A stretch of 64,000 nucleotides of DNA from Sphingomonas hankookensis (GTDB taxonomy: Bacteria; Pseudomonadota; Alphaproteobacteria; Sphingomonadales; Sphingomonadaceae), in NCBI RefSeq assembly GCF_022664465.1, contig NZ_JAKREV010000001.1, forward strand, positions 930,001 through 994,000, given 5' to 3'. Of this stretch, positions 26,388 through 35,063 are shown in pieces. The notes beneath the pieces are model-generated. The model did no database searches and had not been told where the DNA came from. It worked only from the letters and a program-made list of their open reading frames with translations. The position numbers were made by a program, and so were the translations under genes. Position 1 is the stretch's first letter. Every line of letters starts with the position of its first letter.

Positions 26388-27401
26388 CTAACCCATTGAT
26401 CCAGCATCAAACCCCGCCACCACCGCGTCCCCGGTCGCCGGCCGCAGCTCGAAAATCCCGCTATCGAAATGCCGCGTCGGATGCACCCGGTTGGTCAGCA
26501 GCGTCCACGCCACCCCCCGCTCGAAATCCACCCACAGCCCGGTCCCGGTAAAGCCGGTATGCCCGATCGTCGCAGCTGAGCAGGCCTGCCCCCCCGACCA
26601 TCCGGGAAAGCGGATTTCCCACCCCGCCGTCCGATGCCCCTCGACCGGCGTCCGGATCGCCGCCAGCATCGCCGCCGACGCCCCGCTGCCGTCCAGCAGG
26701 CCAGCCGCGAAATCCAGCACCCCGTCGACCGTCCCGAACAACCCGGCATGGCCGGTCCGCCCGCCCATCGCGAAGCAATTCTCGTCATGCACCTCACCGA
26801 CCAGCACGCGCCCGCGCCACTGACAATGCTCGGTCGCGACCGCCGGACCCGGCGGCGGCCCCCAGCTCAGCCCCGGCCCCAGTGGCAACGCGTCCAGCCC
26901 GGCACCGACGATCCGCTCGACCGCGATCCCCAGCAGGAGGAAGTTGATGTCCGAATAGACCGCCGGCCCCTGCTTCCACTCCCGCTGCAGCACGAACGCC
27001 CGCAACCGCGCCGGATCGTCGCCATAGGTATAGATCGGCTCGACCGCGGGCAGGAAGGTACGGTGGACCAGACAGTCGCGAAACGTCAGCCGCCGCTCCG
27101 CCGCGTTTGCCACGTCATATTGCCGCAGATCGGGGATCGCATCGGTCAGCGGCCGGTCGAGGTCGATCCGCCCCTCGTCCGCCAGTTGCAGCACGAACCG
27201 CGTGGTCGCGATCACCTTGCTGACCGACGCGAGGTCGAACCAGTGCGCGCGCGTCAGCGGCACCTCGACCGGCACCCGCTGCGCCAGCCCGGCGACCCGC
27301 ACCTGCCGCGCGCCATCGGCGGTGACGATGCCCAACGTCGCCCCCGGTATCCGCCCCGCCGCGACATAACGCGCGGCTTCGCTGAACGCCCGGTCGATCA
27401 C
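26388..27401 (-). CDS. Serine beta-lactamase-like hydrolase (class C / D,D-peptidase fold)
   Basis: A 337-residue protein of the beta-lactamase-related (COG1680) family. The S-x-x-K catalytic tetrad is S-V-S-K at residues 59-62, preceded by F-D-L-A. A tyrosine motif Y-S-D-I-N replaces the Y-x-N of true class C enzymes, and an H-T-G-F-T-G segment stands where the K-T-G motif would be. No signal peptide is evident, so it may act in the cytoplasm. Family members include esterases, D-aminopeptidases and D,D-peptidases as well as lactamases. The GTG start at 27401 overlaps the stop of AmpG (GTGA). Coupling with a muropeptide permease suggests action on imported cell-wall peptides; beta-lactam resistance is not implied. 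Confidence 0.83.
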   Translation of the reverse strand: MIDRAFSEAARYVAAGRIPGATLGIVTADGARQVRVAGLAQRVPVEVPLTRAHWFDLASVSKVIATTRFVLQLADEGRIDLDRPLTDAIPDLRQYDVANAAERRLTFRDCLVHRTFLPAVEPIYTYGDDPARLRAFVLQREWKQGPAVYSDINFLLLGIAVERIVGAGLDALPLGPGLSWGPPPGPAVATEHCQWRGRVLVGEVHDENCFAMGGRTGHAGLFGTVDGVLDFAAGLLDGSGASAAMLAAIRTPVEGHRTAGWEIRFPGWSGGQACSAATIGHTGFTGTGLWVDFERGVAWTLLTNRVHPTRHFDSGIFELRPATGDAVVAGFDAGSMG

Positions 27402-28894
27402 GCATCATCCTCCCGCGCCCGGACCTTCGACAGCGCCGGCAGCAGCGGAATGGCGGCAAGGCTCACCGCGCCCGACAGCAGGAAGAACCCGTCATAGCCG
27501 ATTACCCCGACCATCGATCCCCCCGCCCCCGCCAGCATTCGCGGCAAGAGAAACGCAAAGCCGGTCAGGAACGCATATTGCGCCCCCGGATAGCGCGGGT
27601 TCACCAATAGCGAGAGGTAGACGACGAACACCGCGCCCGCGAACCCGTTGCCGAACTGGTCCAGCCCGGTGGCGACGTACAGCATCGCCTCGCTTACCCC
27701 TTGATGCGCCAGCCAGACGAAGCCGAAATTGCCGATCCCCGCGACCACCGCGCCGACCGCCAGCGCCCATGCCATCGGCCGCCGCGTGACCATCCATCCG
27801 CCCAGCCCCACGCCGACCATGCTGGCCGCCAGCGCCACCACGCCATCCGCCCGCCCGATCTGGCTGAGCGAATAGCCCAGTTCCTTGATCATCGGCTTGG
27901 ACAGGTTCAGCGCCAGCACGTCGCCCATCCGGTACAGCGACACGAACACCATCAACAGGATGGCGCCATAGCCATAGCGCCAGAAGAAATCGACATAGGG
28001 CCCGATCGCGGTCGAGGTGCGGATCGGCGCGGTCGGCGGTGCCTTGCGGATCCACGGCAGCGCCGCCGCCATGCCGAGGAACGGGACCATGCACAGCCCC
28101 AATACCCATGGCGTCACGTTGCTCTTCGCATCGATCCCGATCCCTGCCGCGACCGACAACAGCGCATAGCCGACCCCCGCCGTCACCGCGCAGGCCAGCC
28201 CCAAGATCACCACCCCGCCGGCGACCCCGGTCGCCAGCGCCACCATCCGCCCGCCACCGGCACCGCCTTCCGGCTTCATCGCGACGAGGATCGGGAACGG
28301 CAGGAACGCGGCGACCGCGATCAGCAGATAGGCGATCGCCCATCCTCCGGTATCGGCCAGCAACAGTGCCCCGCTCCCCGCCGCGACCATCGCGGTGCGA
28401 TAGCCCCACAGGTTCGCGGCGACGATCGGCCCCTGCTGATCCTGCGTCGGGAACAGCTCGATCCGCCACGCATCGGCGGCGACCTCCAGCGTGGTGGTCC
28501 AGAAGGCGAGCAGCACCGCGAACAACGCGGTCAGCGGCAGCGACGCGTCGTCCGACGTTGCCGCCATCGCCACCATCGCGGTGACGATGCCCAGCTGCGC
28601 CAGCATGATCCACCCGCGCCGCTTGCCCCAGAAGCGGCTGAACCCCGGCACGTCGTACCGGTCGAGCAACGGCGCCCACACGAACTTCAGCGTCGGCAGC
28701 AGCTGCACCCACGCGAAAAACCCCAGCACCGTCAACGCCACCCCATGCGCCTGCAACCGCAGCACCAGCACGGTCGAAAACATGTAGAAGGGCAGCCCGG
28801 CGGCAAAGCCGAGCAGGCCGTACACCAGCATCGCGTTGCGCCCGGGATGGGGCGCGGCGACGGACGGGACCGCGGCGGCGGCGGATGCGGTCAT
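27398..28894 (-). CDS. ampG: AmpG-type muropeptide permease (MFS)
   Basis: A 498-residue major-facilitator protein resembling AmpG, which carries GlcNAc-anhydro-MurNAc peptides from periplasm to cytoplasm. The first membrane segment contains L-G-F-A-A-G-L-P-F-Y. The following segments contain W-V-Q-L-L-P-T-L-K-F-V-W-A-P-L-L-D-R-Y and F-W-G-K-R-R-G-W-I, the usual AmpG loop-2 landmarks; about 12-14 helices in total. The ATG at 28894 has GGGAG 5 bases upstream and is preferred to the frame start at 28957. It is followed directly by the coupled serine hydrolase. It is oriented away from dgcN/dgcA but belongs to the same theme of cell-wall recycling. Confidence 0.88.
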   Translation of the reverse strand: MTASAAAAVPSVAAPHPGRNAMLVYGLLGFAAGLPFYMFSTVLVLRLQAHGVALTVLGFFAWVQLLPTLKFVWAPLLDRYDVPGFSRFWGKRRGWIMLAQLGIVTAMVAMAATSDDASLPLTALFAVLLAFWTTTLEVAADAWRIELFPTQDQQGPIVAANLWGYRTAMVAAGSGALLLADTGGWAIAYLLIAVAAFLPFPILVAMKPEGGAGGGRMVALATGVAGGVVILGLACAVTAGVGYALLSVAAGIGIDAKSNVTPWVLGLCMVPFLGMAAALPWIRKAPPTAPIRTSTAIGPYVDFFWRYGYGAILLMVFVSLYRMGDVLALNLSKPMIKELGYSLSQIGRADGVVALAASMVGVGLGGWMVTRRPMAWALAVGAVVAGIGNFGFVWLAHQGVSEAMLYVATGLDQFGNGFAGAVFVVYLSLLVNPRYPGAQYAFLTGFAFLLPRMLAGAGGSMVGVIGYDGFFLLSGAVSLAAIPLLPALSKVRAREDDA

Positions 28895-29187
28895 GACGGC
28901 TCCCACAAGCAAAGCGCGAACCTCCGGCGATCGGGGGGCGGAAGTCAACCGGGCCATGGCCGCCGGTTATGGCGCGCATCGTTGTTTTGAGAGGAGTTAG
29001 CGTCGCCACCAAAGCCGTACCCCCGCGCAAGCGGGGGTACGGGCCGCGGGGTGTCTCCAAGGCCGATCAGACCTAGCCCCACCCGTCATCCCAGCGCAGG
29101 CTGGGACCTCCCTCTGATAGCACGCGACAAGAGCCGATAGAGGCCCCAGCCTCCGCTGGGCGGCTTTTTCGGATCGGCGGATCAATC
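28895..29187. other. Intergenic region with REP-like hairpins between cas3 and ampG
   Basis: 293 bp between two leftward genes. Palindromes are GTACCCCCGC-GCAA-GCGGGGGTAC at 29017-29040 (perfect 10-bp arms), CCCAGCGCAGGCTGGG at 29090-29105, and CCCCAGCCTCCGCTGGG at 29144-29160 followed by CGGCTTTTT on the plus strand. The GCAGGCTGGG family is shared with 26176-26248. The array probably marks the 3' end of cas3 and the left edge of the defence region. The promoter of ampG should lie near 28900-28960. Confidence 0.65.
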
Positions 29188-31695
29188 CTAAACGACCTGC
29201 AACCCCCACTGGTCATACCGAAACTCCCGGTCGCCCAACCGGAACCGCTGCGCATCGACCGTCTCGACCGCGTCCCCGCCACGACCCGACACCAGCCACC
29301 CCGGAATGGCCATCCGCTCGATCGCCCCGCCGAACGGCCCCGCCAACGGCTGCGGCAGATCGATCAGCAGATCGCGCACGCCCAGCCGCGTCGCAACCGT
29401 CTCCTCCCGATCGAACGGCCGCATCGCGGTGAAGCGCTGCGTGAAATCCAGCGCCACCTGCTCCGCCGTCTGCCGTTCGGCGGTCGCCCCGCCGCTCAGC
29501 GCATGACCATGCCCGGCCCATGCCGCACTCCCCGCCGCCGCGACCGCCGCCAGCACCTCCGGGTGCAGCGCTTCCTCGACCAGCCGCCGATTGTCGCGCG
29601 GGATGACGATGTCCGGCGTCGCCTCGATCCGCTGCAACGTCGCCTCCAGCTGGATCAGGTTCGGATAGGGACTGCGGTCCGCCCCGCCGCCCAGCCCATG
29701 CAACGCTGCCTTCCTTGCCAGCAGCGCCGCCAGATCACGCTCGGCGGGCCGCAACACGATCGCCCGCGCCTGCGCGAAACCGCCACGGTTGTCCCGCGCA
29801 TGACGATGGAGCCGCCCGATCCGCTGCAACAGCACGTCGATCGGCGCCAGATCGGTAATAAGCAGATCGGCATCGATATCGAGCGACTGTTCCAGCGTCT
29901 GCGTGCCCACCAGCACCCGCCCGCCCGCCGCGCGTCCCTTGCCGAACGCCAACGTCACCGCTTCGTCGAGCCGCTTGCGATCCACCGGCGCGAACCGCCC
30001 ATGGTGCAGCGTCGCCACGCCCGCCACCTTGAACGCCACGTCATCGCCCTGCGCCGCCACCGCCTGCGCCACCGCGATCGCACCGCGCACGCTGTTGCGC
30101 ACCACCAGCACCGCCGCGCCCGCGCGTGCCGCCTCGACCGCGCGCGCGGCGATCGAGTCCGTATCGTCGATGATCGGCGCGACCTCGATCCGGACCGGCT
30201 TGCTCCCGCTCCGCCCCTCTGCCGCAACCGGCGGGGCATCGCGCCCCGACAGCGCGGGATACGGCACGCCCACCGCCTCCGCCAGCGACGGGACCGGCTG
30301 GCCCAACAACCGCCCCCGCGCCGCCGCGCCCAGCGTCGCCGACAGCAGCAACGCCCTGCCCCCGGCCGCGACATGATGGTCGAGCAGCCGTTCCAGCAGC
30401 CCGGTCATATAGGCATCCGACGCATGCACCTCGTCGACCACCAGCAGGCTGCGCGTCAGCACGCCGGCGCGGAACAACGCATGTTTCACCGGCAGCACGC
30501 CCAGCAGCGCCTGGTCGATCGTCCCCACCGCGACCCGCGCGGCGAGGAAGCGGTTGGCGCGCTCCGCCGCCCAGCGCTCGTCCCCCGCCGCACCATCGTC
30601 CCAGCGCACGGCAAAGCCCGGCAGCGCCTGCCCCGTGGTAGCGCCGGCCTTCAGATATCCCGGCACCGCCAGCACCGCTTCCAGTTCGCCGGCACCCCAG
30701 ACGGTCTGCAGTATGTCGTTCACCCGCTTGTGCAACTGCACCGCCGCCGACCGCGTCGGCAGCGCGAAGAACAGCCCGTCGACCTCCCCCCGCCGCCTCA
30801 ATTCCAGCCAGCGCCACAGCGCCGCCTCGGTCTTGCCCGACCCCGTCTCCGCCTCGATCAACGCGACCGGCCCCAGATCGCCCCGTGCCGCCGCCGACTG
30901 GAATGCAAATGGCGCGAACCCCAGCGCTCCCTCGAAATCGCCGGGCGGGGTATCGAGCGGCAGGAACCCCCGCGCCTGCGCCGCCGCCGCGACCTGTTCC
31001 GCCCGCAGCGCATCGCGCGCCGCGCCGTAGGGGCCATCGATCGGAAAGCGCTGCTCGTCCGACCCCAGCCAGTCGGCCAGCGTCACCAGCCCGGCGAACA
31101 ACGCCACGAAGCGCGGCGCATCGGGCAACGCCGGCCCGGCCTCCCACGCGAGCGGCCAGCGTTCGCGAACCGCTTCCAGCAGCAGTAGGACGGCAGCGGC
31201 GGGATCGCCATCGGCTTTGGGCATCCATTGGCGGGTATGCTTTGTCCAATCGGTCGATGTCACGTCCTCACCGAACTCGACCAGCGGCCGCCCGTGGTGC
31301 GCCATCACGCCTGCGAAATGCTCGGTCGCGCCCCAGTCTTCCAGCATCGCCAGCATCGACACCGCCGCCGGTGTCTGGCGGAGCTTCGAGTGGGTCAGCA
31401 ACGCCGCGACCACCCCGGTATGCCCCACATACTCGCGCACCTTCGGATCGATCCGCGCCTGAAACCCTCGATTGGCCTTCCCCAGATCGTGCAGCGCGAT
31501 CAGCACGACCAGCCGCGCGACATCCTGTTCGGTCAGCACCCGCCCCGCCGCCGCCAGCGGTGCCGCCCACGCCCGCACCACCGCCTCGCCTGCCGCACCG
31601 ACGTCGAGGCAGTGGTCGACCAGCGGCAGCGCGGCGATCGCCTGCCTGTCGTCGTCACGGATCAGCTTGGCCCACGGCCCGGGTTCGATCGTCAT
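29188..31695 (-). CDS. cas3: CRISPR-associated helicase-nuclease Cas3 (type I-E)
   Basis: The effector recruited by Cascade to nick, unwind and degrade target DNA. The 835-residue protein has an N-terminal HD nuclease domain with H28, the H-D-L-G-K motif at residues 69-73, G-H-T-G at 91-94 and A-H-H-G near 132-135. The L-A-D-W-L-G-S-D linker (207-213) follows. The SF2 helicase carries Walker A E-T-G-S-G-K-T near 283-289, Walker B D-E-V-H, S-A-T, and motif VI Q-R-I-G-R. All catalytic motifs are present. The ATG at 31695 is favoured over the frame start at 31758. The gene points left, away from Cascade. The genes that face it across a 167-bp divergent region are DISARM genes, not cas8e, and this is the key structural oddity of the locus. 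Confidence 0.94.
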   Translation of the reverse strand: MTIEPGPWAKLIRDDDRQAIAALPLVDHCLDVGAAGEAVVRAWAAPLAAAGRVLTEQDVARLVVLIALHDLGKANRGFQARIDPKVREYVGHTGVVAALLTHSKLRQTPAAVSMLAMLEDWGATEHFAGVMAHHGRPLVEFGEDVTSTDWTKHTRQWMPKADGDPAAAVLLLLEAVRERWPLAWEAGPALPDAPRFVALFAGLVTLADWLGSDEQRFPIDGPYGAARDALRAEQVAAAAQARGFLPLDTPPGDFEGALGFAPFAFQSAAARGDLGPVALIEAETGSGKTEAALWRWLELRRRGEVDGLFFALPTRSAAVQLHKRVNDILQTVWGAGELEAVLAVPGYLKAGATTGQALPGFAVRWDDGAAGDERWAAERANRFLAARVAVGTIDQALLGVLPVKHALFRAGVLTRSLLVVDEVHASDAYMTGLLERLLDHHVAAGGRALLLSATLGAAARGRLLGQPVPSLAEAVGVPYPALSGRDAPPVAAEGRSGSKPVRIEVAPIIDDTDSIAARAVEAARAGAAVLVVRNSVRGAIAVAQAVAAQGDDVAFKVAGVATLHHGRFAPVDRKRLDEAVTLAFGKGRAAGGRVLVGTQTLEQSLDIDADLLITDLAPIDVLLQRIGRLHRHARDNRGGFAQARAIVLRPAERDLAALLARKAALHGLGGGADRSPYPNLIQLEATLQRIEATPDIVIPRDNRRLVEEALHPEVLAAVAAAGSAAWAGHGHALSGGATAERQTAEQVALDFTQRFTAMRPFDREETVATRLGVRDLLIDLPQPLAGPFGGAIERMAIPGWLVSGRGGDAVETVDAQRFRLGDREFRYDQWGLQVV

Positions 31696-31862
31696 GTCCT
31701 GAATCCTAGCGCGGCGCACCGACCCGACAAGCCACACGTCAACACCCGATACATCCAAAACGGATCACGTCCGCCACCCACGTCGAGCAAAGCGGAGTCA
31801 GTACCCCGTTGGCACACCCACCCCCTCCCCCCCACCCTGCCGGGCAAGGGAGGGGACACACC
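31696..31862. promoter_or_regulatory. Divergent promoter region cas3 / drmD
   Basis: These 167 bp must hold the leftward cas3 promoter and the rightward promoter of the drmD-to-cas2 gene string. No confident -10/-35 pair was seen. The right end is a GC-rich hairpin: CCCCTCCC at 31822-31829 is exactly complementary to GGGAGGGG at 31848-31855, which is also the drmD Shine-Dalgarno. The inner CCCTGCC/GGGCAAGGG text can extend the stem. The ribosome-binding site could therefore be occluded in the mRNA. Confidence 0.55.
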
Positions 31863-34800
31863 ATGGCCAGCATCCGCATGCCCCAGCCGGGCGTCGGCCA
31901 GTTCGTGTCGCTGCGCGGCCGGCTGTGGATGGTCGAGGCGCAGCCCGACGGCCCGTTCGACGGCCACCGCCTCGCCTGTATCGACGACGATGCCAGCGGC
32001 GAGGACGCGCGCATCCTGTGGAGCGCGGAGGTCGATGCCCGGCTCCACGACGAGGAGGCATGGGCGACGCTCGGCACCGAAGGGGGTGCCGGCGGCGGCG
32101 ATGCGGCGACCTTTTCCGCCTATCTGCGCACCGTGCGCTGGCGTACCGCGACCGCCGCCGAACGCGACCTGTTCCAGGCGCCGTTCCGCGCCGGCATCCG
32201 CCTTGATCCCTATCAGCTGTTGCCCTTGCGCAAGGCGCTGCGCCTGCCGCGCGTCAACCTGCTGATCGCCGACGATGTCGGGCTGGGCAAGACGGTCGAG
32301 GCCGGGCTGGTGCTGCGCGAGCTGCTGTTGCGTCGCCGGGTCGACTATACCGTCGTGCTGGCCCCGGCGGCGATGACCGGACAGTGGCGCGACGAGTTGC
32401 AGAGCAAGTTCGGCCTCGCCTTCGAGATCGTCGATGCCCGCCACCTCGAACAACTCCGCCGCCGCCGCGGCTATGGCGCGAACCCATGGGCGGCGGGGTC
32501 GCGCTTCATCCTGTCGCACCGGCTGCTCGGCGACGAGAATTACGTCGCCGGCCTGCGCGACGTGCTGGAGGATTTTCGCGCGCGCTCGCTGCTGATCCTC
32601 GACGAAGCGCATCACGCCGCCCCGGCAGGCAGCGGACGCTATGCGATCGAAAGCCAGTTCACACGGGGCCTGCGCGACCTGTCCGATCGCTTCGAACATC
32701 GCCTGTTCCTGTCTGCGACGCCGCACAACGGCCATCCCAACAGCTTCGCGACGCTGCTCGAACTGCTCGACCCGCAACGCTTCACCCGCGGCGTACAGGT
32801 GCGCCCCGCCGATCTCGAACCGGTCATGGTCCGCCGCCTGAAAAGCGACCTGCGCGCGTTGGGCGAACGCTTCCCTGAACGGGTCGTCGAGCCCGTGGTG
32901 CTGGACGGCCTGCCCGACGACACGCCCGAACTGGTGCTGGCGGCGATGCTCGCCGGCTATCGTACCCTGCGCGAGACCCGCATCGCCGCGCTGCCCCCGG
33001 CACAGGCGGCGCGGGCGCGGCTGGCGTTCGTCGGGTTGCAGCAGCGATTGCTGTCGTCGGTCGCCGCCTTCGCCCGGACGCTACGGGTGCATCTGGCCGG
33101 GATCGACCGCGCCATCGCCGGTGTCGCCGCCGCCTCCGCCACGCTCGACCTGCCCGACGCCCCCGACACGATCGCCGAAGAGGATGCCGCACTCGACCGG
33201 CTGGCCCAGCGCGACGCCGCCCGCGCCGAAGCCGCCGCGATCGACGGCGCCGCTGGTGCCTTGCCCCGCCAGCTCGCCGCCGAACGCGACCAAGTGCTGG
33301 CGATGCTCGCCCATGCCGATGCCGCGCGCAGCGCCCCCGATGCGCGGGTCCGCTGGCTGCTCGACTGGGCGACGACGCATCTGCTCGATGGCGAAGGGCG
33401 CTGGCGCGACCGCCGGCTGATCCTCTTCACCGAATATGAGGACACCCGCCGCTGGTTGCAGCGACAGCTGTCGGTCCTGCTCGACCCCGCTGATCCGCAC
33501 GAGGCACGGCGAGTCGACAGCTTCACCGGCATTACCTCGACCGAACGGCGCGACGCGATCAAACGCGCGTTCAACGATCCCGCCGACCCCTTGCGCATCC
33601 TGATCTGCACCGATGCCGCGCGCGAAGGCATCAACCTGCAATCGCAATGCCATGACCTGATCCATGTCGACCTGCCATGGAACCCGTCGCGGCTGGAGCA
33701 GCGCAACGGGCGGATCGACCGCAAGCTGCAACCGGCCGACACCGTCACCTGCCGCTATTTCGTATATTCCGAGCGGCCAGAGGACGTCGTGCTCGACGCG
33801 CTGGTGCGCAAGACCGAACTGATCCGGCGGCAGCTGGGATCGGCGGGGCAAGTGCTGGGTGACCGCATCGCCGGGCGACTGGCGAACGGCATTGACCGCG
33901 CGTCGGCCCGCGACATCGCCGATCGCATCCGTTCGGCACAGGCCGATGCACAGGTCGCCGCCGCCGTCCGCGACCTCGACGACGGTGCCGATGCGCGGCT
34001 GGCGCGGCTGCGGCGCGAACAGGCCGATCTGGCACAGGCGCTGGAACGGGCACGCGCGCGGGTCGGCGTCGATCCGGACGAGTTGCAGTCGGTCGTCGCG
34101 CTCGCGCTGGAGCGGGCCGGCGGCGAATGGACCATGCCCGCCGCGGTCGGCGACACCCCGGTCTTCGCGCTCGATACCACATGCTTCGCCGGCGACCCCA
34201 GCTGGACGCCGCTGCTCGACGACCTGCGCGCCCGCCCCGCCCGCCCCGGCGAGCGTCCCCATGACTGGCGCGCCAGCACCGACGCGGCGGTGCGACAGGT
34301 CAGCTTCGCCCCCGCGATCCTGCCCGACGGGCGCGATGCCGGCGGGGTGGTGCAGCTCCACCTCGAACACCGGCTGGTGCGGCGACTGCTCGGACGGTTC
34401 CTGTCGGCGGGGTTCCGGCAGGGGCTGGAGCGCAGCTGCGTCATCCGCACCGCGACCACCGCCGCCCCGCGCGTCGTCCTGCTCGGGCGCCTCGCGCTCT
34501 ATGGCGAACAGGCCGCACGGCTGCATGAGGAGGTGCTGAGCGTCGCCGCCGACTGGCGCCCGCGTGACGCCAACGATGCGCCGCTGCGCGCATTGGCCGA
34601 GGGGCGTGAGGCGGAGGCACGCGTCCTCGACGAACTGCTCGCCGCATTGCGCGATGCGCAGGATGCCGATCCCGACACGATCCGCCACGCCACCGCCGGC
34701 GCCACCCGCGACGTCGCCGATCTGCGCCCGATCCTGACCGAACGCGCCGAGGCACGACTGGCGAAGGTCGCCACCGAACTGATCCGCCGGGCCGCTGCCG

Positions 34801-35063
34801 AAGCGCACGGCCTCGAAACGCTGCTCAGGCAGCGCATCGCCCGCATCCAGCGCGAACGCCGCGGCGACGACACCCAGCTCGACCTGCTGCTCGATTCCGC
34901 CGAGGAACGGCAACGTGCGGCGGATCGCCGGTCGTGGGAGCGCACCGCCACCCGGCTCGACGACGAACTGGTCCGTGAACCCGAACGGCTGCGCGCCGCC
35001 GCGCGGGTCCATGCCAGCCGGATCGAACCGATCGGCCTCGTCTATCTATGGCCCGCGGCATGA
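31863..35063 (+). CDS. drmD: DISARM SNF2-like helicase DrmD
   Basis: The SNF2 helicase that defines class 1 DISARM, a phage restriction system. The 1066-residue protein has a degenerate N-terminal region and an SF2 DEAD-like domain with Walker A A-D-D-V-G-L-G-K-T (136-144) and D-E-A-H-H (247-251). S-A-T-P-H-N-G-H is the SNF2/RapA-type motif III. The C-terminal helicase domain ends in L-I-C-T-D-A-A-R-E-G-I-N-L-Q and the arginine-finger region L-E-Q-R-N-G-R-I-D-R. A long helical tail follows. The ATG at 31863 has GGGAGGGG about 8 bases upstream. It is the first gene of the rightward string; its stop overlaps the start of drmMI (ATGA). Confidence 0.88.
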   Translation: MASIRMPQPGVGQFVSLRGRLWMVEAQPDGPFDGHRLACIDDDASGEDARILWSAEVDARLHDEEAWATLGTEGGAGGGDAATFSAYLRTVRWRTATAAERDLFQAPFRAGIRLDPYQLLPLRKALRLPRVNLLIADDVGLGKTVEAGLVLRELLLRRRVDYTVVLAPAAMTGQWRDELQSKFGLAFEIVDARHLEQLRRRRGYGANPWAAGSRFILSHRLLGDENYVAGLRDVLEDFRARSLLILDEAHHAAPAGSGRYAIESQFTRGLRDLSDRFEHRLFLSATPHNGHPNSFATLLELLDPQRFTRGVQVRPADLEPVMVRRLKSDLRALGERFPERVVEPVVLDGLPDDTPELVLAAMLAGYRTLRETRIAALPPAQAARARLAFVGLQQRLLSSVAAFARTLRVHLAGIDRAIAGVAAASATLDLPDAPDTIAEEDAALDRLAQRDAARAEAAAIDGAAGALPRQLAAERDQVLAMLAHADAARSAPDARVRWLLDWATTHLLDGEGRWRDRRLILFTEYEDTRRWLQRQLSVLLDPADPHEARRVDSFTGITSTERRDAIKRAFNDPADPLRILICTDAAREGINLQSQCHDLIHVDLPWNPSRLEQRNGRIDRKLQPADTVTCRYFVYSERPEDVVLDALVRKTELIRRQLGSAGQVLGDRIAGRLANGIDRASARDIADRIRSAQADAQVAAAVRDLDDGADARLARLRREQADLAQALERARARVGVDPDELQSVVALALERAGGEWTMPAAVGDTPVFALDTTCFAGDPSWTPLLDDLRARPARPGERPHDWRASTDAAVRQVSFAPAILPDGRDAGGVVQLHLEHRLVRRLLGRFLSAGFRQGLERSCVIRTATTAAPRVVLLGRLALYGEQAARLHEEVLSVAADWRPRDANDAPLRALAEGREAEARVLDELLAALRDAQDADPDTIRHATAGATRDVADLRPILTERAEARLAKVATELIRRAAAEAHGLETLLRQRIARIQRERRGDDTQLDLLLDSAEERQRAADRRSWERTATRLDDELVREPERLRAAARVHASRIEPIGLVYLWPAA

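Noticed and set aside
26388..27401. Calling the serine hydrolase an AmpC beta-lactamase
   Set aside because: It lacks a signal peptide, has Y-S-D rather than Y-x-N and no clear K-T-G. The coupling to AmpG speaks for a peptide or ester hydrolase.
33081..35012. 643-residue open frame antisense to drmD
   Set aside because: Shadow frame with biased composition opposite a helicase gene that has all expected motifs.
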